Below are positions 1-10,994 of a stretch of 64,000 bases of DNA, in pieces (the first letter of the stretch is position 1; each line of letters begins with the position of its first letter). The position numbers and the translations under genes are program-made. The notes under the pieces are model-generated. The model had not been told where the DNA came from, did no database searches, and saw only the letters and a list, made by a program, of their open reading frames with translations. This stretch comes from Arabidopsis thaliana (Eukaryota; Streptophyta; Magnoliopsida; Brassicales; Brassicaceae), in contig NC_003076.8 in assembly GCF_000001735.4 (NCBI RefSeq), positions 6,448,001-6,512,000 on the forward strand, written 5' to 3'.

Positions 1-181
1 ACAGAAAATGAGAAAAGATTCTCGTTTGAAATACTATGAGATATCCGTGATAGACTTTTAAGAAACTTGTTTTGTTTTGATTGATTCAATTTTCTTTTCT
101 TTATAATCAAACTATTATTTAATTTTATTTTTATTTTTTGTTTGTGAACCTCATTAGCATTATAAGGACTAATAGCTGTTT

Positions 182-704
182 TCAGTTATAACAACAACAA
201 TGAATAGGATCTTTGGCAGTAGTTTTGTTTGCACAAACTCCATGCCAAAATCCCTTTTGAGTACAATCCACGAAACATTCACGAGATCCGTATTCGCCCT
301 CCACACATAAATGGAAGCAATGATCATATGAGAATTTTGTAGTTTCCGCACCTACACAAACCCACAAAAAAAAAAATTCTATATTAACAAAAAAACTTGT
401 ATATAACATATCTAAACAAAAGGTTTTGTTGAAAGCTTTTAATACATGTTTATGATATATACATGTACGTACGGCCGGTATACATGTTTAGTTATTTTAT
501 TCAAAATTGATCAATACTAATAACAGGCCTGAAAAGTCCTGTTATCTATGCTTTATCTTGCTCGGCTCAAGGACAACCCGACTAATAGGCCTCTTATAAG
601 CACACAATTTTAAATATACCTGAAGTTAAAATGATATTGTTGGACAACGAAACTGCTAATAGGACAATGTGAAAAAAAATCATCAAAGATTTTGTGATAC
701 CCAT
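182..704 (-). CDS. Defensin-like (DEFL) secreted peptide, copy 1
   Basis: Two exons on the minus strand: 704-620 (start codon 704-702) and 351-182. They join in phase (G|GT) to give 84 residues. Exon 1 encodes a typical signal peptide, with MGITKS followed by a hydrophobic stretch. Exon 2 encodes the mature peptide, with cysteines in the order C-x3-C, C-x3-C, single C and a terminal CCC just before the final YN. This two-exon layout, with signal peptide and cysteine-rich domain in separate exons, is standard for plant DEFL/LCR genes. The product is presumably secreted, and defence or reproductive signalling is family-level knowledge only. It is a close tandem paralogue of the gene at 1803-2245. 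From memory this corresponds to one of the DEFL genes near At5g19172/19175, with no functional name. An in-frame ATG inside the intron (409) is not the real start. Confidence 0.85.
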
Positions 705-1802
705 GATGATAAAAAATTTGTATAAATTTAATTGAAAAAGATGATATAATTTTTCTGGATCTCTTAGAGAGACTCCACTTATATAATTCTCTTAGTCTTG
801 GGGAATCTCATATTACCCAATTTGTTTAATTTTCCTATAAAAAGTTCTTTTCCATTTATGCAAAAAATATTATTTTGGTAAAAATATTTATTGACATTTA
901 TTTTCTATTTTGAAGATATCGTTTGACTTTATCTATAATGATTTGGTATGCAAATGAAAGTAAACTAGTAGTATTTAAAAAAGAAAGAAAGATATGACAC
1001 TTGTAAGTTTGGTCAAGAGTAATTTATTGCATATCTATTCTAAAGTAAATTTCTCAAGATTTGTTGAAATTTACATATTTAAGATTTTTGAGAGATTTGA
1101 GTAAGCTTTTAGAAGAGTTAGTTATTTGTTAGAGTTTTTATATTTAAAAACAAAATATGATTGGTGATTTGCGAAGATTTATAATAAAATTTAAGATTAA
1201 TAATCTTATGAAGTCCAAAAAAATTCTTTAAATCACATATTTTTGCAACTTACCATCTACGTCCAAAAAATGTAAAAATAAACTATTGCATATTATTTTG
1301 AACTTCATAAGATTATTGGTAAAGTTGCAAAAATATGTAACTTTAAAAGTTTTTTTTGCACAAACCCTTTTTCATAACTAAAAACGTATAAAACATCTCC
1401 TAGAAATTAGAATCAGTTTCATTAACTTTTTAAAATCAAAATTTGTGATATTTTGAATAACAAATAATTTGATATGAGTTTTAGAATTGTTAATATAGAT
1501 AAGTAAATATTTGAACTCTTTTACATAAATTTCAAGTTCAATAACATAGTAGGATTTGACGAGAGATTCAAAAATCATCCTTTGAATAACATGTAAATTT
1601 AGGAATAATCCAAAATCTTCTAAAAATACGATGAATACACACGTAATTTTGGTAAAGAGTAATTATTGCATCTCTATTCAAAAGTCAACTTTGCAAGATT
1701 TTTTAATGATATTCAGTAAGGTATAATATTTTGTTGATATTTAATAAGGAAACATTGATTCATTTCAGCTAATAGAGAAAACTTTTATATCTAAGTTTTA
1801 TT
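705..1802. other. AT-rich spacer between the two DEFL copies
   Basis: No gene seen. The first part (705 to about 1010) is promoter-side sequence of DEFL copy 1 and is repeated upstream of copy 2. A second short repeat is present at 1003-1045 and 1640-1680 (shared GAGTAAT..ATTGCAT..CTATTC). At 1198-1338 two inverted-repeat pairs interleave: AATAATCTTATGAAG with its complement near 1302, and ACATATTTTTGCAACTT with its complement near 1320. Confidence 0.6.
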
Positions 1803-2245
1803 TTAGTTATAACAACAACATCGAATAGGATCTTTTTCAGTTCGGTTTGCACAATCTCCATGCCAAAATCCCTTTTGAGCACAATCCACGAAACATTCAT
1901 TTGATCCGTATTCGCCAGCCACACATAAATGAAAGCAATGATCATATGAGAATTTTTTGATCTCTGCACCTACACAAACCCACAACAAAAAATTATAACA
2001 AATCCAAACAATAGTTTTTGTTGAAGGTTTTAATACATGTCTATATCCATGTACATACGTGCCCAGTTGACATGATCATTATCAATACTATATGTTTAGT
2101 TATTTTTTTCAAAATCGATCAATACGAATAGTAGGTATATAACATGCACAATTTTAAATATACCTGAAGTCAAAATGATATTGTTGGACGATAAAACTGC
2201 TAATATGAAAATATGAAAAAAGATAATCAAAGTTTTGATACCCAT
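1803..2245 (-). CDS. Defensin-like (DEFL) secreted peptide, copy 2
   Basis: Two exons: 2245-2164 (signal peptide, starting MGIKTL) and 1969-1803 (cysteine-rich domain). They join in phase to 82 residues. The cysteine pattern is the same as in copy 1, ending RCCCYN. The donor is TCAG|GTATAT and the acceptor TGTGTAG|GTGCAG. Relative to copy 1 it lacks two residues in the loop before the CCC motif. It is presumably a secreted peptide of the plant DEFL class, and target and role are unknown. The two copies differ at several surface-type positions, the usual picture for a fast-evolving peptide family. Confidence 0.85.
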
Positions 2246-2540
2246 GATGATAGTTTTGTATAAATTTAATTGAAAACGATGTTGTGATATTTCTGGATCT
2301 CTTAGAGAGACTCCACTTATATATTGTAATTCTTTTAGTCCTGGGGAATCTCTTTTCACCCACTTTGTTTAAGTTTCCTATTAAATGGTCTTTTTCCATT
2401 TATGCTAAAAATAGTATTTCGGGTAAAAACATTATTGACATTTTTTTTTTTTGAACATATCGTTTGACTTCATCTATAGATGATTTAGTTTGCAAATGAA
2501 AGTAAACTAGTACTTTTTAAAAGATCTGATACTTGTAAAT

Positions 2541-2775
2541 TTGTTATATGTTATATATTTTTTAGTTTTTACCTTTAAAAAGTCTCAAAATATAATAAAT
2601 ATTATAAAAAATCAAAAATTATAAATATTTTCAACATTTTATGAACTTTAAATAATTATAATATCTACCTTTTAATAAGTATAAATAATTATAATATTTG
2701 CATTTTGAATTTTTTAAAAACATTTATTATATTTTGAAACTTTTTAAAGGTAAAAAATACATAGTATCATATTTA
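2541..2775. mobile_element. Small MITE-like element with about 45-bp inverted ends
   Basis: The left arm at about 2553-2606 is mirrored by the reverse complement of about 2721-2768. The shared arm contains TTTTTTACCTTTAAAAAG followed by TCAAAATATAATAAAT with one or two mismatches. The interior is AT-only filler with no coding capacity. It sits at the outer edge of the DEFL duplication unit. Target-site duplications are not clear, so the exact ends and the family are uncertain. Confidence 0.5.
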
Positions 2776-4573
2776 CAAATAACAAATAACTCGTCTGAGA
2801 AAAACTTAACCCGACACCACTACAACCATCACTTTGCCGCTTGTATGGTTCACCACCATAACCTTTCGAAGTTGTGATAAAATAATTAAGCCATCAAACA
2901 GATCAAATGTTTTTTTTTGGTATAACGCTAATTATTCAACAGTAGATTAAAATGACTCATCTTATATATTTTGATTAACATTCGAGATAATCTATACCTT
3001 AATTTTATAGAACATAATTTTTAACAAATTAAAAAAAAAATGCTCAACGACAAAGAATCGATTACATGTTACAACTTACACAACTTAGGTTGCGCATCAC
3101 TACCACCAGTGCACCATGGCTACTCCGCTGCTTTTAAAGCTATATTTTACCATATAAAAAAAATAAATACAAATTGATATACTTACATAAATAATACCAA
3201 AATTGTAATGAGATAAATAAATAATACTATACCAAATGTTTTCAAACATGTAATAATTCAGTTTTTTTTGTTGTCATAAATTCGTCATATTTTTCGGGGC
3301 TTTTACAAAAATAAGGACATTTTAGCTCAAATATTTGAAAATGGGCATTTTCATGTGGGCTTATGTAAATGGGCATTTTTTTTTTATCACTAGACGATTT
3401 TACTCTGATTCAGCTTCTTCTTCTTTTTCATCGATCTATTTCTGTTTTTATTTCCAGATGCTTCATAGATCTTCTTCTCATCTATTAACTCAACAAATCC
3501 AATTAATTACGTTTTAAAAAAAAAAAAATATACCCTAAAGGGATGATGTTTAGGGAACCTAAGAATTTCAAAATACAAATGAAATCAATTTTAGATTTGG
3601 ACATATATTAGTAGGTGGATTTTGATTTCGGACCGAGACTTGTCACCAGTTTATGAGTCGAGGAAAGAGCTGAAGGAGTTGCGATTATGGTGAATTGTAG
3701 AGACGAAAGAACTGGAGATTGGTGAATTGCAGAGACCATTCTCGTTGGGGTAAATTGCAGAACTGGAGATTGGGATAAAAACATCAATGCAGCTGAGAAA
3801 AGTACCTAATTGTAGTACCATATTGAAAAATACTGTTTTGAACAAAGACACAGAGAAAAAAGGCCTGATCTCGTAATTGATCCCATATTTTTCACCCATA
3901 TCAAAAAAATATTACAAAAAATGAGTCTATGTAATTTAACATATTATGTTTTAGACAATATGTACTATAATAGGATAAATAATTCTTTTTTCGTGAGAAT
4001 GTAAATATAAATATATGAAATATGTATATAATTCTTCTTTAACAAACTTTTTTTTTTGTTTTTTTTGTCAAGGTATAGTCATGGTGAGCCACACAACGTA
4101 TGAAGTTGGGCATATGATGAGCTTTGTCATTCTTTTGCTTCTTTATGCTATGGTTCAATACCGTGCCGATCGGTTATTAGCCACCAACGATTTTCACGGT
4201 CTTATCTTATCATCCATCAACGATTAATTGGAGTGGAGAAGTTTTATATAGAAATCTCCCGGGCCCTTAACGCGAAGGACCAAATTTTCCAAAGTACTAT
4301 ACTATTAATAAGAAGTCCAACAACAATTGCGACAACCATTTTACTACGGGGGACCAGGGCTTCGGTGTTCAAGAGCTTTTCGGGGAGCATTATCTGGTGT
4401 AATCGAAGAAAAAAAAAGAAGGGATTAGTAAATGTAACACTCAGAAAACTTTATTTACTTTTGCTTATATATAGATCCATATATAATCAACTAATTAATA
4501 CCAACCTAATTGAAAAGAAATCGAAAGTTGACTTGAGAGCTTACATAGCAGTAACTTATTCAAAATAAATCCA
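2776..4573. other. Repeat-rich spacer, no confident gene
   Basis: Mostly AT-rich. Around 3300-3520 a plus-strand stretch looks like degraded transposon or UTR sequence. At 3650-3790 a short motif (GGAGATTGG, AAATTGCAGA) is repeated in near-tandem. At 4081-4227 there is a 48-codon plus-strand ORF (MVSHTTYEVGHMM, a hydrophobic segment, then a charged tail). Just downstream, at about 4276-4401, a stop-terminated frame ends FGVQELFGEHYLV. Neither fragment matches a family I know. They could be remnants of one decayed gene. No promoter or splice evidence supports an active gene. Confidence 0.4.
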
Positions 4574-4755
4574 TCACTCGGTTGGTCTCATCGTGAAACC
4601 TTGGGACCGTGATAATGATGATGATGATGATAAGGATACGACTGCAGCCGTTAGCAGACCAAGAGCAATTGCAGCCGACACAAAATATATATACGACTGC
4701 TATAAGCAACTAACACACCAACGGTGCTTATCAGAGAATCAAAGATAGATTCCAT
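4574..4755 (-). pseudogene. Possible broken small membrane-protein gene
   Basis: A minus-strand ATG at 4755 follows a purine-rich leader-like sequence. It opens MESIFDSLISTVGVLVAYSS, but this frame soon reaches a stop at 4651-4653. The frame two bases away continues with a strongly hydrophobic stretch (AAIALGLLTAAVV), a serine run and a charged tail, ending at 4574. The two frames meet at a TA-repeat, a plausible site for a 2-base slip. Together they would be about 59 residues with two hydrophobic segments. No homologue is recognised. This is inferred from frame and composition only. Confidence 0.3.
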
Positions 4756-4811
4756 CTTGAATCTCTTGATATGTGTCTGTCTTTCTTTTCTTCTTCGCGT
4801 CTAGGAGAGAT

Positions 4812-5137
4812 TGATTGGGTAACCGAATTAATTAATTAAAAAGAAATATAGATAACCAAACTTGGGACAATGGAACATTTGCTAAAATAATACAAAAAGG
4901 TTATAAGTAGTCAGAATAATCCACAAAATTTCATTAAAAATCTAATAAGATAAGATTTGCTAAAACAATTGTAAGGGACTGGTAACAGAGTTAATTAATA
5001 AGAAAATGAATATAACCAAATTTGGGACAATAATTAAAACAATATAATGGAAAATTTGCTAAAATTATATAAAAAGGTGATAAATAGTCAGAATAATCCA
5101 CAAATTTTTTCTAATAAGATAGATTTGCTAAAACAAA
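4812..5137. repeat. Direct repeat (two units of about 150 bp) upstream of ECR1
   Basis: Unit A at about 4825-4976 and unit B at about 4990-5137 share, in order, ATAACCAAA, TTGGGACAAT, TTTGCTAAAAT, AAAAAGGT, TAGTCAGAATAATCCACAAA and GATTTGCTAAAACAA. They differ by small indels. The pair lies about 240 bp upstream of the ECR1 start codon, so it is part of its upstream region. Confidence 0.8.
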
Positions 5138-5212
5138 CCTTTTATAAAAAAAACTTTTAATAAATGTCCAAATTAAACCAAGGAATATAATCAAGATCTA
5201 ATAAAATATTGT

Positions 5213-5230
5213 TTTGGGCCTAGCCCAGTA
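5213..5230. promoter_or_regulatory. Site II-type (TGGGCC/GCCCA) promoter motifs of ECR1
   Basis: TGGGCC and, a few bases on, AGCCCA occur about 150 bp before the ECR1 start codon. TGGGCY elements are known in plants as TCP-bound promoter elements of housekeeping and growth genes, which suits a neddylation enzyme. The functional link here is inference. Confidence 0.5.
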
Positions 5231-5374
5231 TTGACCCAATAACTATAAGGGTCGGCTCAAAGAGAGAAGCCAATACAAGTTTCGGAGCTCTGTGGCAGTG
5301 TATCGGCTTTGCGTCTTTTGAGCTCTCTCCGCCGTGATCAATCTCCGTGAATCGCCGCCACTCTCTCGGTTTCA

Positions 5375-7750
5375 ATGGCTGATCTCGATGTTCCTCCTCA
5401 AGTTCCTCAAAGTAAAACTAGAGACCTTGACAAGCTTCTTCTCCGTCATGGGAATCTCGTTGACCCCGGCTTCGTACCCGGACCCGGCGTAAACGCCTTT
5501 TATCCCTCAATTCGCTTCTTCGGTTATATTCCGTATCGTTTTTGTGGGTTTTCTGAGCTAAGTTTGTTTCTGTATACAGCTGAGGGATGACATAAGGGAT
5601 TATGTGAGAATCTTGGTGATTGGTGCGGGTGGGTTGGGTTGTGAGCTTCTCAAGGATTTAGCTCTTTCTGGTTTTCGTAATCTCGAAGTGATTGATATGG
5701 ACCGTATTGAGGTTACTAATCTCAATCGCCAGTTCCTGTTCAGGTTTTTTTCTCCTTCTTTTGTCTCTTTGGTTTTACCACTATAAACCCTATCCATTAT
5801 GTTCCCTGTGTGTGTGGTATGTTTGTGAAATTGTTAGCTATCTTTGTGGGAATTGAAATTTGGTTGATTGTTGTTTTAGGATTGAAGATGTAGGAAAGCC
5901 TAAGGCAGAGGTAGCAGCAAAGCGTGTAATGGAGAGAGTGAGTGGAGTAGAGATTGTGCCGCATTTTTCACGTATAGAAGACAAAGAGATTGAGTTTTAT
6001 AACGATTTTAATATCATTGCTCTTGGTCTTGATTCTATCGAAGCTCGCAAATACATCAATGGGGTAGCTTGTGGGTTTCTTGGTATGCAAATTCTTTAAC
6101 CTTTAATACTTTATCCCTCGGCTTTTTGAAGTTCTCTGTCTGATAATGTGCTTGTGAAATGTAGAGTATAATGAAGATGATACTCCGAAAAGAGAAACGA
6201 TCAAGCCAATGGTAGATGGGGGAACTGAAGGTTTCAAGGGTCATGCTAGAGTTATCTTGCCTGGAGTTACACCCTGTTTTGAGTGCACTATTTATCTTTT
6301 CCCACCTCAAGTGAAGTTTCCGTTGTGCACTCTTGCAGAAACCCCTAGGAATGCAGCTCATTGCATTGAATATGCTCATCTTATTCAGTGGGAAACGGTA
6401 TGTCAATGAATTCTTTCTGTAGTCTCTCTGAAATAGACTCTTCTTTCCTAGTGAATACGTATTTGGTTTATTCATGGTAAACTCGATTCTTACTTCTGCA
6501 GGTTCATCGTGGGAAAACCTTTGATCCTGATGAACCAGAACATATGAAGTGGGTTTATGATGAGGTTAGTTATTCTTTTACTTGTTTATGCTATAGTTTT
6601 TTAATTTGGGTTTGGGTTTATTTTATATTTACCATTACTTCACAGGCTATCAGGAGAGCTGAGCTTTTTGGAATTCCAGGTGTCACATACTCTCTCACAC
6701 AAGTATGTAACCGTTCTCTCTTATTCTTTGTGTTCACTTTCGTAAATTTCCAGTCCTCGGCTGAAGTACCGGTGACTGTTTAAGCATGGACGATGAAATC
6801 CGTATGCTATTTGTATTCATGAAGAAGTAATGAGAGGACGATTGTTTTATTGTGTAGGGTGTGGTTAAAAACATAATACCGGCGATTGCTTCCACCAATG
6901 CGATAATATCTGCAGCTTGTGCACTTGAAACCTTGAAGATTGTGTCTGCATGCAGCAAAACACTTGTAAATTATTTGACGTATGGTTTATTTCTTTCTTT
7001 CCACCTTACTTACTAGTGTTCGGAGTACAGCTAGACTACTAAAAGTTAAATATATGAATTTACAAATAATTCAATGTTGCAATTTGGTTGGTTTTCATTT
7101 TCGCAAGGTATAACGGTGGAGAGGGTCTTTACACTGAAGTGACAAAGTTCGAGAGGGACACCGAATGTCTTGTATGTGGTCCGGGCATTCTGATTGAGCT
7201 GGACACCTCAGTCACTTTATCAAAGGTCCTTCCTCTCGCATTATCATCTCATTGTCTTTTTTATACCACGATTATCTTGATTTTCATACTCACGTATTGC
7301 TTCATTCATGCTAAATTATCTTCTCTATTACTATCTCCTCGCTTTTCCAGGCTTGGTTTTAGCTAAATCTCAATTTACTCGTGCTTTGTTTGTCCATGTA
7401 AATCTGCGTCTCAATTCTTTACCATTTATTTGTTCATGTTTTGTTTTTCTTTGTCCTAGTTCATTGAGATGCTTGAAGATCACCCGAAGCTTCTATTGTC
7501 AAAAGCAAGTGTTAAACAGGGGGAAAACACTCTCTACATGCAGGCACCTCCGGTTCTAGAAGAGTTTCACAGACCAAAGCTAAGCAAGCCGCTTTATGAC
7601 CTCATGGGAAGAGTCCAGAAGGACACTATCCACGTGTTTGGACAAAGAGCCCTCAAGAACAATGAGAAAGAGTCGTGCACAACGAAGGTAAGAGTTGTAT
7701 TCAAAGGAGCCGATGGTGTTGCAGACATGGATACAGCCATTGGAGCATGA
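5375..7750 (+). CDS. ECR1: NEDD8-activating enzyme E1 catalytic subunit (UBA3-like)
   Basis: Nine exons: 5375-5488, 5580-5743, 5880-6082, 6165-6397, 6502-6564, 6646-6702, 6858-6979, 7108-7225 and 7460-7750, giving 454 residues, the family length. ECR1 pairs with AXR1 to adenylate RUB/NEDD8 and pass it to the E2 RCE1 for cullin modification in auxin and other SCF signalling (established knowledge). In sequence: the ATP-binding GAGGLG at residues 53-58, and the D-x-D-x-I-x-x-x-N-L-N-R-Q-F adenylation motif in exon 2. The catalytic cysteine lies in [10 protein letters not shown] (residue 215). A CxxC zinc pair sits at 198/201, with ECLVC further on. The C-terminal part is the ubiquitin-fold domain that binds the E2. 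The start codon follows an upstream region with TGGGCC motifs and a duplicated 150-bp block. Confidence 0.95.
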
Positions 7751-9348
7751 AAACCGACAGAGAAACCCTTTGATTGCAGCTTTTAGATCCATTGAGATAA
7801 TTGGGCAGCTTGACTAGTCCAGTTCTTATTTTTTGTACCTTTTTTGTTTGTATGTCGTTTAATAGCTGTGACTGCAGAATTTTACTGCTTGGGGAACAAA
7901 AAATGACTCCAAACAGTGAGTTTATATGATTATTCTTAATCTCGGATTGTTCTTAATCTCAAAGATGTGTCTTGAGATTGTTTTCTTAACAGTTCATATG
8001 ATCAGGATTCTACCTGCGATTTCAGATACAAGCAACTCTGATTATGTCCTAAACGTAACATAGAGTTAACATAAAACAATAATGAGAAAGTACATACATA
8101 ACTAATATTGTAATAACTTTTTGAATTTAGCATTAACCAAAATGTGTTTATTAAACCAGCCGTTACAAACGTCAATTGCAACAGTAAGACAAACAATAGA
8201 TTGTTTCATCCGTTGGTGTAGTAGACGCCAACACCACCAAAATGAAACAAAGACTCTTCTTATATTCTTTTTAATGTTGGTTTAAACTTATCTTGTTATA
8301 TTTTTGTTGTTGTTTATCTTCTTCTGTTTGTGGCTATACTTGCTTGCACTTTTCTTTTCACTAGATCTTAGAGACTTTAAAACTAGTCTTTTGAAACGTA
8401 GTATGGGTAAAGAGATAAGGTAGTTCTACGACTTCTTTCTTCATTATCACCATTAAAAGGTCAAGAGTTGGGAACATGCAATCAGAAATCAAAGACCAAC
8501 AAAAATGAGTAAACATCAAAAGTTCATAAAGAAAAATAGTGATATGTAAAAAGAAAATAGATAATTGTTTATGTATAATAATAATATAGAGACCATCAAG
8601 CTTTCACTTGGGAAATCGATTTTATGAAGTAGGATTGGTGTGTGACCCTACTTCACTCAAACACTATCCTCAAACCATATCATATCAATGAGTTATATAG
8701 ATTTTCTCTCTTTCTCTCTCCCAAATCCAAATTGATCATTGTCCATTTCCTCAATTGCCAACCACAAACTGTCTTCGGATGTGGCTGTTCGAGGATCTTA
8801 TAGCCATAACAAAGATTTCCCTTGGCCCTATCAAAGATAGTTTTATTTTTTTGCCATGATAGTTTTTGCATGTAAATAAGTGTTGTTGGTTCTCTAGTTC
8901 TCTTCAATTCTATTGGTAAAAGCTATATCAAAAGTTTTTTGGTTAATATGTGACATAAGTTATGTTAAATGTAACGAAAACAGAGTGGATATGGGTTGTG
9001 TGTGAACTTTGATTCTATCTTTTAAAAAATGTAACAACTGGATAACATCAATGCACAACCTCCTTCTGTCCTTCATGTTGTGTTGAGTGGGGACTTAGCC
9101 AGATTAGATTTACAATTGTTAAAAAAAGTCTCTTTCTTTTCTCTGGCCCTACTCTCCCACCCACATGCTCTTCTCTCCCTCTCTCTCTGAGTCTCTATCT
9201 CTCTCTAAATGCCCAATCTCTTGCCTATTTATTTGACTCTTTCAACATTCCCTCGAACTCCACTTGAAGCAAACCCAAAAGAAAAACACACACAAGACTT
9301 GGCTTACAAAACAAACAAGTCTTCAAGAAACTTGGAAAGCTAAGAGCT
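7751..9348. other. ECR1 3' region and spacer to the next gene
   Basis: The ECR1 3' UTR probably extends to about 7900, followed by AT-rich spacer with no supported gene. From about 9120 the sequence becomes pyrimidine-rich with (CT)n runs and then purine-rich just before 9349. This is typical of the promoter and leader of the following small gene. Confidence 0.6.
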
Positions 9349-9918
9349 ATGGCTATGGAGTTAGAGCTTGATGATGATGTCTTCTTTGCAGACATAAGCA
9401 AACAGATCTCTCTTCTCATCATGGATGAAGATGAACACTTAAACCCTGTTTCTCTCTCTTCCTCCTCCTCCTCTCTCTCATTCCAGGTTTGTTCCTCTGT
9501 CCACACACTTCCTCTCTATCTCTCTCTGTATGCCTATTTATCTCTCGACCTCCATGTCTAACAGTGTTTCTTGAATCTTTTGTGGAAACAGGGTTTGTTC
9601 AGAGGAGGTTACCAAACGGCTCCATATATGTATCAACAAGAACAGAGCAAAGGGACTGGTGTGTTCATCCCTAAATCGTCTCAGCCTAGAAGAAGACCTC
9701 ATCATCATCAGAAGCAAGGTAGGTATAGTTCCTTCAACGCCAAGCAACAACACTCTCTTCATCAAAACAGACAAGAGTATCAGCAAAATCATGAGAACTC
9801 AAGAAGTACTCTCACCACTCACAACAATAACAACAACAAGAGCAACATGAACAGCACTAGTGTTCATGCTTCTATCCCAAGAAGAAGCTACAGAGATGCA
9901 TCATCTATCTACACTTGA
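9349..9918 (+). CDS. Small hypothetical protein, His/Asn/Gln-rich
   Basis: Two exons, 9349-9486 and 9592-9918, join exactly at codon boundaries to 154 residues. The first exon is acidic (ELELDDDVFFADISKQISL) and ends in a serine run. The second is basic and low-complexity, with HHHQK, several Q/N-rich stretches and an RRS-Y-R-D-ASSIYT-type tail. No signal peptide, membrane segment or known domain is visible. The hydrophobic-acidic start followed by a disordered basic tail suggests a small nuclear or regulatory protein, but that is a guess. From memory it corresponds to At5g19190, annotated as hypothetical. The pyrimidine-rich leader and clean splice sites (TTCCAG|GTTTG, GAAACAG|GGTTT) support a real gene. 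Confidence 0.8.
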
Positions 9919-10994
9919 TTAATTTTAACAAATATTCTTCTGTGTGATCAATTCATATAATTTAAATTAGATGCATAAGATTTATTTGTTTGTAAATTCA
10001 GCGAACAATAAAAGGGTTGTATAAGGAAGGTATTGGAGATGTGTTCCAACTTCCAAGTTTGTTCTTGCTTTTATGTAACTCTTTCTTGTCATTTTAGAGA
10101 TGCACTAACTTTTTCCTCCATTTGTAATCTTTTAAGGATTGAATGAAAATCAAATTTGTTGGTTGATGACAACAAGATTGATAGAGGAATGTGTAAAGAC
10201 AAGCCCCATGTGAGATTAGCAAATGTTCCATGTCTCTCTCTCTCTCTCCAATCAATCAATATCTTTGGGACATCACAGAAGAGTTTGCCACACTGTCTGA
10301 ATATATAAAAAAAAGTCAGATCTAAAGAGGGTCCAAAAGACTGTCACAAGCTCACACACCTTCTGTCCTCCCACTCACATGCCGATCCCTCTCTCTTTTT
10401 CTTTGCCATTATTATGAAATCTCCTCATTCTTTTAGTATTTCTAATTATAGCAAAAGTGCAAAACTATATGATGACACTTTCCATTAAAATCACTTATTT
10501 TTCATAATATATCACTTATTCACATATATTCTTTCTTGCTTAAATAAATTTAAAGAAAAACAAGAATGCAAATCCATAACATAATCATAACATAAGTAAA
10601 GATTAATCAAACTTCTAACAAACAAAGATAATATAAGGTTAATTTATACACAATCAAGAATCAACAAAGCATGAGAGCACCAAATTTTTTATTTTACTAT
10701 CCAAACTTGAAAGCACCAAAGTTCAAAATTTCAAAATACATAGAGACTATAAAAATAAAAATAAAACAGTATTGATGAAGATTCCTCTACAACATTTTGT
10801 TGTTTATTGCTCTAATTATTCATTTTGATTCATACGTCATATAATTTATGTTATAAATGGCGGTGGATTCAATACGAGATTATTTAATATTTCGGTTATT
10901 TAATTAATGTTAATTTGTTTGTTATGGTCTTCATTTTCTTCGATGAGCCAATAAGCAAATCCGAGAGCTTAGTGTGAAGTGAAGAAGAGTTTCA
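9919..10994. other. Spacer between the hypothetical gene and TSC10B
   Basis: AT-rich, no gene recognised. A (CT)n tract lies at about 10231-10250. A pyrimidine-rich block at 10340-10400 resembles the leader region of the preceding gene only loosely. The TSC10B promoter and leader occupy the last few hundred bases. Confidence 0.6.

Larger units (their letters stand above)
1..2540. repeat. Tandem duplication carrying the two DEFL genes
   Basis: Both exons, the intron and the upstream sequence of the two DEFL genes align almost collinearly. The left unit runs from about 180 to 1010 and the right unit from about 1800 to 2540. Shared landmarks include the exon-1 upstream tract with ATCTCTTAGAGAGACTCC and, at the outer end, CAAATGAAAGTAAACTAGTA (about 950 and 2495). 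Divergence is modest, with many single-base changes and small indels but both reading frames open, which suggests a fairly recent local duplication. Confidence 0.75.

Noticed and set aside
182-409. DEFL copy 1 starting at the ATG at 409
   Set aside because: The region between 352 and 409 is the end of an intron (TGTAG acceptor); the signal peptide is encoded at 704-620.
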